This document shows, one piece after another, positions 8,217 to 14,102 of a stretch of DNA of 35,217 nucleotides. How positions within the stretch are numbered: position 1 is the stretch's first letter; each line of letters opens with the position of its first letter. This stretch comes from Blautia sp. OF03-15BH (GTDB lineage: Bacteria; Bacillota; Clostridia; Lachnospirales; Lachnospiraceae). The position numbers and the translations under genes were made by a program. The stretch covers positions 1 to 35,217 of the forward strand of contig NZ_QSCM01000026.1 in NCBI RefSeq assembly GCF_003463065.1. The letters are read 5' to 3'. Under the pieces are notes generated by a model. That model worked only from the letters and a program-made list of their open reading frames with translations. It was not told the DNA's origin and ran no database searches.

Positions 8217-8237
8217 ATCCTTGTCAGTCACAGTACC

Positions 8238-8289
8238 GGATGCCGGAACTGCGGGAGCTGCTTTGCAGCAGAGCAATCCGCAGGCATCC
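8238..8289 (-). promoter_or_regulatory. Nested stem-loop just downstream of the binding-protein gene
   Basis: Nested pairs GGATGCC/GGCATCC (8238-8244 / 8283-8289), CTGCGG/CCGCAG and GCTGC/GCAGC form a long GC-rich stem starting about 46 bp after the binding-protein stop codon. No clear T-run follows on the minus strand, so an mRNA-stabilising or attenuating stem is more likely than a full terminator. Confidence 0.55.
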
Positions 8290-8335
8290 GTTATGTTTAA
8301 AAAATCTTCTGATCACAATGTCAAGATAAAACCGA

Positions 8336-9577
8336 TCAGCCGGCGGTCCAGAACTCCTGGAAGAGCTCGGTCACTTCATCTGCACTCATGTCGCCCAGCA
8401 TATAGGACTGAATGTACGGCCCACAGGTATCGGTGTAGCTCTGCGGAGCGATGGTATGGATCCAGCCGTTGGTCTTGCCATCTGCAATATAAGTCTTCGC
8501 ATCGTTTGCCAGCTTGCCGCTTACCGCCATATCGGTCTTCACACCAGGAACAGCGCCGACGCCCTCACACATCCATTTCTGACCTTCCTCAGAAGACAGG
8601 ATGTACTCACAGTACTCTTTCGCAAGATCCAGATTCTCGGAATCTTTATTTACAATATAGGTCCAGTTACAGGAGGAAAGCAGAGTTGCATCATCCTCAG
8701 AGGAGCCTACCGGGAACGGCATGAAGGCAAGGTTTGCATCCGGATTGAAGGAATCCAGAGTAGACTGGCACCAGTCTCCCATATGGATCATGGCAGCTTC
8801 GCCATTTGCCAGCATGTTCTCAGAGGTCTCCCAGTCGATCTCAAGCGGTTTGTCCGGGCCATACTCAACAGTCAGATCCAGGAATTTGAAGAAGTTGCTC
8901 CAGTTCGGCATATCAGCAAAGGCCAGTTCACCAGACTCGATGGCTTCTACGGTACCTGCAGCATCTTTGGATTTATCCAGCATGAAATGGGTAGCCACCT
9001 GACCAAGTACCCATGTCTCTTTTGCAGCAATAGCAAACGGAGTAATGCCTGCATCTTTCAGCTTCTGGCAAGCCTCAGCCAGTTCATCCATGTTGGTCGG
9101 CAAAGCCTCGATGCCTGCTTTTTCGAAGCAGTCTTTGTTGTAGATCAGTCCCATATTCTCATAGGTCCAGGGCAGGGATTTGATCTTTCCATCGTCATCT
9201 CTTCCGGTCTCCAGTGCATCTTCATTGAAGAGGCTGGTCACATCGGTGTCATCGGTCCAGTCGTATGCGTACTCATAATATTTCTTTGCGGAGGTTCCGG
9301 ACTCAACATCAAATACATCGGGAATATCACCGGAGTTTACACGGGACTGAAGCAGAGTAGCAGAATCGTTTGCTGCATGCTGTACTTCGATCTTTACACC
9401 AGGATGGGACGCTTCAAAAGCTTTTACCATCTCGGCATACTCATCCAGACCATACGCATGAGCATCGAAGACTTTCAGAGTAACTTCATCGTCTGCAGAT
9501 GCGATCACGCCGGTTCCGAGCATCGTAGTTGCGATCATTGCTGCAGCCAATACCATGGAAATTGTTTTTTTCTTCAT
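8336..9577 (-). CDS. Extracellular sugar-binding protein of ABC importer (CUT1)
   Basis: A 413-residue periplasmic-binding-protein-like solute receptor of family 1. Residues 1-28 form a signal peptide (MKKKTISMVLAAAMIATTML... ending ASA) with a probable signal peptidase I site before DDEVTLKVF. No lipobox cysteine is present, unusual for a Gram-positive binding protein, so anchoring is unclear. The mature part has the family pattern PDVFDVESG, NMGLIYNKDCFEKAGI, NGEAAMIHMGDW and SSEEGQKWM. The ribosome binding site is AAGGAGG, 7-8 nt before ATG. It follows the oxidoreductase gene by 67 bp and precedes the two permeases. Substrate not predictable; the neighbours suggest a saccharide or glycoside. 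Confidence 0.9.
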   Translation of the reverse strand: MKKKTISMVLAAAMIATTMLGTGVIASADDEVTLKVFDAHAYGLDEYAEMVKAFEASHPGVKIEVQHAANDSATLLQSRVNSGDIPDVFDVESGTSAKKYYEYAYDWTDDTDVTSLFNEDALETGRDDDGKIKSLPWTYENMGLIYNKDCFEKAGIEALPTNMDELAEACQKLKDAGITPFAIAAKETWVLGQVATHFMLDKSKDAAGTVEAIESGELAFADMPNWSNFFKFLDLTVEYGPDKPLEIDWETSENMLANGEAAMIHMGDWCQSTLDSFNPDANLAFMPFPVGSSEDDATLLSSCNWTYIVNKDSENLDLAKEYCEYILSSEEGQKWMCEGVGAVPGVKTDMAVSGKLANDAKTYIADGKTNGWIHTIAPQSYTDTCGPYIQSYMLGDMSADEVTELFQEFWTAG

Positions 9578-9619
9578 AACAAATCCTCCTTATGAAATAA
9601 GTGAAATTTATTTTTTACC

Positions 9620-9648
9620 ATTATAAATGGCAAAAGGTACCTGTTCAG
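9620..9648 (-). promoter_or_regulatory. Possible internal promoter for the binding-protein gene
   Basis: On the minus strand a perfect TATAAT (9620-9625) sits 17 bp from a weak -35 (CTGAAC, 9643-9648) that overlaps the oxidoreductase stop codon. It could raise binding-protein expression, but the weak -35 leaves this uncertain. Confidence 0.3.
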
Positions 9649-10676
9649 TGTGTGTGCTTTGCCACATAAGCTTTGGCAGTTTCCAGTTCTTTGATCGCCA
9701 GTTCTACGGATCTTACACCCTCGATCAGAGGAGCAATCTCTACCGGCTTGTCATCTCTTACACACTCCAGGAAATATTTGATCTCTGTATAGTACGGACC
9801 AAGGTTGGAAATATTGATGCCTGCCACATCGCTTTCTGCCTCATATTCACCCTTCAGCTCCGGCGTCTCGATCGCACCGTCCGGTCTGTAAATGATAAGA
9901 GAAGGTGTTCTGGCACTGTTGAAATCAATGGTAGCCTCCTCAAAGCAGGCACGGAAATCTGCATGGAATTTCACAGAAGGAGAAACATCCCAGATACCCT
10001 CAGCCGTAACAAAAGTATCTCCAAACTCATAAGAGGTGATGATCTGATTGATCATACCACTCGGGAATGCCGTTGCTTTTACATCAAAGCTGTCAGGCTC
10101 GCCCAGCATATAACGAAGGAAATCCAGATCATGTACATGCAGATCTAGAACAACAGAGCCACTTCTCTTCTCATCATGGAACCAGTCTTCAAAGCCCCAT
10201 CTCACATCACCGCTGATCCGCTGCATCACCATGGATTTCAGTCTGCCGTATTTCTTTGTATCGTAGGCTTCCTTCAGGAATTTATACTCTTCAAAGGAAC
10301 GCACTACCTGACCAACCATCACTTTCTTTCCGGTGCGTTTCTCCGCTTCCAGAAGCGTCTGGCAGTCCTCCTCTGTCAGGCATACTGGTTTCTCAACGAA
10401 AACATTCATACCCTTTTCCAGAGCAGCTACCGCATGACCTGCATGCAGATAACTCGGAAGACAGATATGAACAATATCCAGATCTTCATTTTTGATCAGG
10501 TCCATACCATATTCATAGGTTCTTGCATTCGGAAAATAAGCAGCTGCCTTGTCCAGAAATTCTTTTCTGCAATCAGAGAGGCAGGTAACCTCCACGCCCT
10601 CCTGCTCGGATAAAGCTCTCAGGGAAAGGTAATGAGTTGTTCCCATTCCACCACATCCAATAACACCAATCTTCAT
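9645..10676 (-). CDS. Gfo/Idh/MocA-family NAD(P)-dependent oxidoreductase (first gene of leftward operon)
   Basis: A 343-residue sugar or inositol dehydrogenase-like enzyme. The N-terminal Rossmann fold starts with KIGVIGCGGMGTTHY. The conserved EKP motif is at Glu95-Lys96-Pro97 (VFVEKPVCL), where the Lys is catalytic in the family. The C-terminal domain carries LDLHVHDLDFL with His180 and His182 in the region of the usual catalytic Asp/His. Cytoplasmic, with no signal peptide. The SD is AAGGGAG. It is transcribed from the promoter at 10805-10833, divergently from the ROK regulator. A second, distinct family member lies at 12599-13660, so two oxidation or reduction steps, or a matched oxidise/reduce pair, may act on the imported sugar. 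Confidence 0.85.
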   Translation of the reverse strand: MKIGVIGCGGMGTTHYLSLRALSEQEGVEVTCLSDCRKEFLDKAAAYFPNARTYEYGMDLIKNEDLDIVHICLPSYLHAGHAVAALEKGMNVFVEKPVCLTEEDCQTLLEAEKRTGKKVMVGQVVRSFEEYKFLKEAYDTKKYGRLKSMVMQRISGDVRWGFEDWFHDEKRSGSVVLDLHVHDLDFLRYMLGEPDSFDVKATAFPSGMINQIITSYEFGDTFVTAEGIWDVSPSVKFHADFRACFEEATIDFNSARTPSLIIYRPDGAIETPELKGEYEAESDVAGINISNLGPYYTEIKYFLECVRDDKPVEIAPLIEGVRSVELAIKELETAKAYVAKHTH

Positions 10677-10804
10677 CTTGTGTACTCCCTTCTATATTTT
10701 AGTCAAGCGACTTTACTATCTTTTCAAAAAATAAAAGCAGAAACATCCCAACTTCTTCGTTCTGTCTGTTCTGCTCTTGTCTTCTTTGCCTTAAGCACAA
10801 AAAA

Positions 10805-10833
10805 AGAATAGCATTTTTTAGATGGAGTGTCAA
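10805..10833 (-). promoter_or_regulatory. Promoter of leftward sugar operon (TTGACA-17-TATTCT)
   Basis: On the minus strand a perfect -35 (10828-10833) and a 4/6 -10 (10805-10810) are spaced by 17 bp. Transcription would start near 10798, giving a leader of about 120 nt before the oxidoreductase start. Confidence 0.6.
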
Positions 10834-11191
10834 TATTTTTTCTTGTTTTTTTGCTTCGTTATGCACATTTCTGTTATATTTTACAAAATCAGTTTCTTGT
10901 TTCTGTGCATTTCGTATATTTTCTTTTTTATTCCGACCGTCTGATTATTGTTTTTTTATAATTGCTATTATTTTATCTTCCATACAATCATTTTTTTCTT
11001 TGATTTGTTGCTTATTTTCAGATTTTTTCTGTTTTTTGATAGTATTCTACTTTTTAGTGTTGTTTTATTCTGTTTATTGCAATATCTTTGTTTGACAAAT
11101 AAGCGGACGATATTTCCATTGCCTGATCTGTCTTTTTATGATAGGATAACTTTAGTACAGAGGCTTGACGATCTAGCGATCGCATTTTTTC

Positions 11192-11351
11192 TATAGCAAT
11201 TCAATAAAATAATGCAGTCAAGACGATTTAGCAGGGTGTGAAAGACAAGGATGAAATCTGCAGGCGTGCTGACGCACGGCAAAGATTTCTGACACAGTAT
11301 TTCACACTCTGATGAATCGGATTGGATGCAGTATTTTGCAGAATTGCTATA
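11192..11351. repeat. 160-bp full-length palindromic element (TATAGCAATTC ends) in the ROK leader
   Basis: The terminal 11 bp (TATAGCAATTC, 11192-11202; GAATTGCTATA, 11341-11351) are perfect inverted repeats. The inversion continues through almost the whole element: AAATA.TGCA, CGATT...CAG.GTGTGAAA and GAAATCT occur in both 80-nt arms at matching positions, ending at the apex stem CGTGC-TGAC-GCACG. It therefore folds into one long imperfect hairpin and looks like a non-autonomous MITE. Its right end lies 9 bp before the ROK ribosome binding site, so it is probably in the ROK 5' leader and could affect expression. Confidence 0.65.
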
Positions 11352-11376
11352 AACAGAACGGAGGTGAGAACTATAT

Positions 11377-12585
11377 ATGAAACCCGTCAACCAGCAACAG
11401 ATCAAAGACATCAATATGAAGCGGCTCTATGCTTCCATCTACAGCACTCCCGGAATCTCCCGGGCTGAGCTTGCCAAACGGACAAAATTAAGCAAAACCA
11501 CCGTCTCCACCCTAGTAGACGAGCTGATTGAAAGAAGATTTATCCAGGACAGCGGGATCGTGGAATCCACCGCTCTCGGTCGACGGCCGAACAGCCTTCA
11601 TATCCGCCGGAACAGTCATTACATCATCGTGTTTAACTGGTATGAAAACCAGATCTACACGCATCTTGTTGACATTGCGGGAACTTCTGTTTTTCAGGAT
11701 GTTCGAATCATAGGCAAAGGCGGATCCTATGTCTCCGCCTCGCAGGAAAGTTTCCAGGAAGCTGTTTCTGCGCACTGTTCTCCGGATGAGATCCTCGGGA
11801 TCTGTATTGTGATCTCAGCCATGATCGATGAGAAGCATAAAGAGATCTACTCTACCACCATCCACCTCCCGGAAATGGAGGGAACTCAGCTTTTTGCTTC
11901 CTTAAAGGATGCATTTCCCGGCTATCCGGTGGATCTTCTCAACGATACCGCCTGCTACTCTTATGCAGAAAAGGTTTACGGGGGCATCACAGAAAAGAAT
12001 TTTGCTTTTATCAACTTCGGAAACCGCGGCATCGGTGCTTCTCTTTTTATTGATGGCTCCATGCTCGGAAAGGCCAGCGGCTCTTTCACACAGTTCGGCC
12101 ATTATTCCGTGGATCCGGATGGTCCTTTATGCGTCTGCGGAAACCACGGCTGCCTGGAGGCCCTGTTCTCAGAGCCAAGGCTGAAGGAACGGATCTCCGA
12201 GTTCGGAGAGATCCCATCGTTAAGTTCCTGTTCGCAGGTAACTTTTTCCGATCTTGGAAAAGCAGCCACTTTCCGGGATCCCGTGGCGCTTTCCATGGTG
12301 GATGAGATTGCCAGAGAGCTTTCTCTTGCTTTGGGAAACCTTATCTGTATGGTCAGTCCTTCTCTTATCATCCTGGGCGGAAAAATACCAGATCTCGGCG
12401 AGTATTTTCTGGAACGGGTGAGGGAAAATCTGAAGAAGACCGGGTTCCGCCGTATGGTGGATAGCGTACAGGTCCGTTACTCCAGGCTCCAGAGTGATTC
12501 TTTTCTGAACGGAGCCATGAAATATTTTTTTGATATCCATTATTCTTTCACAGATAAAAATCCTTCAGGATTTTTTATCGGATAA
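11377..12585 (+). CDS. ROK-family transcriptional repressor (NagC/XylR type)
   Basis: A 402-residue regulator. The N-terminal winged helix-turn-helix (about 10-70) includes PGISRAELAKRTKLSKTTVS and the following wing. The rest is a ROK domain, with NDTACYSYAE holding the conserved Asp and the zinc motif CVCGNHGCLEAL with Cys252, Cys254 and Cys259. The sugar-kinase phosphate loop (DxGGT) is not seen, so it is a sensor rather than a kinase. The start is ATG 11377 with GGAGGTGAG upstream. It is divergent from the sugar importer operon and 13 bp ahead of the second oxidoreductase, and most likely represses both when the inducing sugar is absent. Its C-terminal codons contain an A/T-rich hairpin (12553-12579). 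Confidence 0.9.
   Translation: MKPVNQQQIKDINMKRLYASIYSTPGISRAELAKRTKLSKTTVSTLVDELIERRFIQDSGIVESTALGRRPNSLHIRRNSHYIIVFNWYENQIYTHLVDIAGTSVFQDVRIIGKGGSYVSASQESFQEAVSAHCSPDEILGICIVISAMIDEKHKEIYSTTIHLPEMEGTQLFASLKDAFPGYPVDLLNDTACYSYAEKVYGGITEKNFAFINFGNRGIGASLFIDGSMLGKASGSFTQFGHYSVDPDGPLCVCGNHGCLEALFSEPRLKERISEFGEIPSLSSCSQVTFSDLGKAATFRDPVALSMVDEIARELSLALGNLICMVSPSLIILGGKIPDLGEYFLERVRENLKKTGFRRMVDSVQVRYSRLQSDSFLNGAMKYFFDIHYSFTDKNPSGFFIG
12553..12579 (+). promoter_or_regulatory. Hairpin at the end of the ROK coding region
   Basis: GATAAAAATCC (12553-12563) pairs with GGATTTTTTATC (12568-12579) with one bulge and a 4-nt loop. It lies in the last codons of ROK, just before the SD of the oxidoreductase gene. 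It could reduce read-through between the two genes, but the stem is A/T rich and weak. Confidence 0.3.
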
Positions 12586-12598
12586 GGAGGTTATTATT

Positions 12599-13660
12599 AT
12601 GAAAAAACTAAAGATCGCCATCGTAGGCTGCGGAAGGATTTCCGTTTCCTATGCAGATTCTTTCCGCAGACTGGCAGATGAGATCGAGCTTGTCTATGCC
12701 GTAGACAAGGTTCCGGAGAGGGCGAAGCAGTTTGCCGATGAATTCGGCTGTGCCTGGACCACGGATTTTGATGAGATCCTGGACAAGGAGATCGATGTGG
12801 TACATCTTTGCCTGCCTCATTTTCTTCACCCTGTCATGGCTATCAAGGCCATGAAGGCAGGCATTAACGTACTGACGGAGAAGCCGATCGCTATTTCTCT
12901 TCAGGATGCAGACCGGATGCTGGCTGTTCAGAAGGAAACCGGTGTAAAGCTGGGCTGTATTTTCCAGACCCGTTATACCAAGAGTGTGGAAAAGCTGAAG
13001 GAAATGATCGCCCGCGGGGATTTCGGAAAGATCCTTACGGCCCGTTCCTATCTGACCTGGAACCGTCCGCTGGATTATTATGACGGCAGTGACTGGAAGG
13101 GAACCTGGGATAAGGAGGGCGGCGGTGTTCTCATCGACCAGGCCATCCACAGCATCGACCGGGTCCGTTATATGCTGGGAAGTGACGTTGAGTGGATCGA
13201 TGGAAGCATCCATAATTACGCCCATAAGTTTGTAAAGGTGGAGGATTCTGCTGATGCGGCGATCCAGTTTAAAAACGGCTGTCTTTATAATCTGTTCGCC
13301 TGCAATATTTATGGTGATAATTCACCGATCAACATTGAATTCATTGGAGAGAAGGGGCGCTGCGGCCTGATACAGGATATGGGATATTATGATCTGGACG
13401 GCACATATGCCGAGATCCGGAATACTTATGAGACTACCAATGTGGGACCGGATTACTGGGGAAGCAGCCATCATATCCAGCTTCGTGATTTTTACCGTTC
13501 TGTCCGTGAGGATCTGCCGGTTGAGGTGGATGGACTTGAGGGCAGAAAGACGTTGGAGATGATCAAGGGTATTTATCTTTCTTCTATGAAGAGGGAGCGG
13601 GTTACGCTGCCTTTTGAGGATGTGGTTTATGAAGATGTGAATGTACCTGCGGAGAAATAA
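12599..13660 (+). CDS. Gfo/Idh/MocA-family NAD(P)-dependent oxidoreductase (downstream of ROK)
   Basis: A 353-residue enzyme. The Rossmann motif is KIAIVGCGRISVSYADSF. The conserved EKP is at Glu94-Lys95-Pro96 (VLTEKPIAI), and GGGVLIDQAIHSIDRVRYML carries the Asp and His of the family active site. The start is the ATG at 12599 because GGAGG lies 7 nt upstream; an in-frame ATG at 12530 lies inside the ROK gene and is not used. It forms a two-gene unit with ROK and appears only distantly similar to the paralogue at 9645-10676. The pair may oxidise and re-reduce a sugar around the TIM-barrel enzyme's step. Exact substrate unknown. Confidence 0.85.
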   Translation: MKKLKIAIVGCGRISVSYADSFRRLADEIELVYAVDKVPERAKQFADEFGCAWTTDFDEILDKEIDVVHLCLPHFLHPVMAIKAMKAGINVLTEKPIAISLQDADRMLAVQKETGVKLGCIFQTRYTKSVEKLKEMIARGDFGKILTARSYLTWNRPLDYYDGSDWKGTWDKEGGGVLIDQAIHSIDRVRYMLGSDVEWIDGSIHNYAHKFVKVEDSADAAIQFKNGCLYNLFACNIYGDNSPINIEFIGEKGRCGLIQDMGYYDLDGTYAEIRNTYETTNVGPDYWGSSHHIQLRDFYRSVREDLPVEVDGLEGRKTLEMIKGIYLSSMKRERVTLPFEDVVYEDVNVPAEK

Positions 13661-13692
13661 GATAAAAAAGAATATTTTGTATTTCGCAGGAC

Positions 13693-13895
13693 GTACCGCC
13701 GTCTGCATCCAATCGGCTTTCAGTTTCGGCAGGGCGAAATTTCAAGGCTTGCCGGAATCTGCTAAATGCATTCGCAAAAATCCATAACTCGCTTCGCTCA
13801 GACAATGGATTTTTGTGAATAACGCAGATTTCGGCAAACCAGAAATTTCTGCTCTGCCTCCACATGAAAAGCCGGTTGGAAGCAGACGACGGTAC
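13693..13895. repeat. 203-bp long imperfect palindrome between convergent genes
   Basis: The two arms match over about 85 nt each. The left arm begins GTACCGCCGTCTGCATCCAA and the right arm reads CCGACGAC-type complements; shared blocks include CGGCTTT, GGCAG, AAATTTC, TTGCCG, AATCTGC and CAAAAATCCAT. The apex lies around 13790-13805 (CTCGCTTCGCTCAG). It folds as one long hairpin, like the element at 11192-11351 but with different sequence. It may be a MITE or a repeat-derived insulator 32 bp after the oxidoreductase stop. The rest of 13661-14102 holds only a terminator (13990-14029) and no gene. Confidence 0.6.
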
Positions 13896-13989
13896 TGTTT
13901 TCTGGATATGGAAAATGATGTGAGTTGACTTTGAATGCCTGCTCGGCAGATCCGTGCAATGGAAACATGCATTTTCTGGATATATAACA

Positions 13990-14029
13990 AAAAAGCTGCA
14001 GTACCATCTTTTGATGGCTGCAGCTTTTT
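13990..14029. terminator. Bidirectional terminator between convergent operons
   Basis: AAAAAGCTGCAG (13990-14001) pairs with CTGCAGCTTTTT (14018-14029), with CCATC/GATGG pairing inside. A-run and T-run on the two sides let it serve both the rightward oxidoreductase unit and the leftward GH2 operon that ends at 14103. Confidence 0.75.
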
Positions 14030-14102
14030 ATGTGTTCTTAGTCCACTGCTGATCAATCCATGTCATGTAAGGAAAGCAGGAGACTTATTTGATTTGATTC
14101 GA

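Larger units (their letters stand above)
10677..11376. other. 700-bp AT-rich divergent control region between oxidoreductase and ROK genes
   Basis: No gene was found here. It holds the leftward promoter (10805-10833), a very T-rich stretch (about 10840-11090) and a palindromic element (11192-11351) that reaches into the ROK leader. A weak rightward promoter candidate is TTGCCT (11119-11124), 17 bp, TAGGAT (11142-11147). A consensus TTGACA at 11092-11097 has no matching -10. ATGCACA (10861-10867) and TGTGCAT (10904-10910) are inverted and flank the upstream side of the leftward promoter; they are possible ROK half-sites, but this is weak. Confidence 0.6.

Noticed and set aside
10677..11191. 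Catabolite-response (cre) site in the ROK control region
   Set aside because: No stretch close to the cre consensus was found; only a weak ATGCACA/TGTGCAT pair is present.
12530..12598. Extended N-terminus for the second oxidoreductase
   Set aside because: The extra 23 codons lie within the ROK gene; the ATG at 12599 has a perfect SD and begins right before the Rossmann motif.
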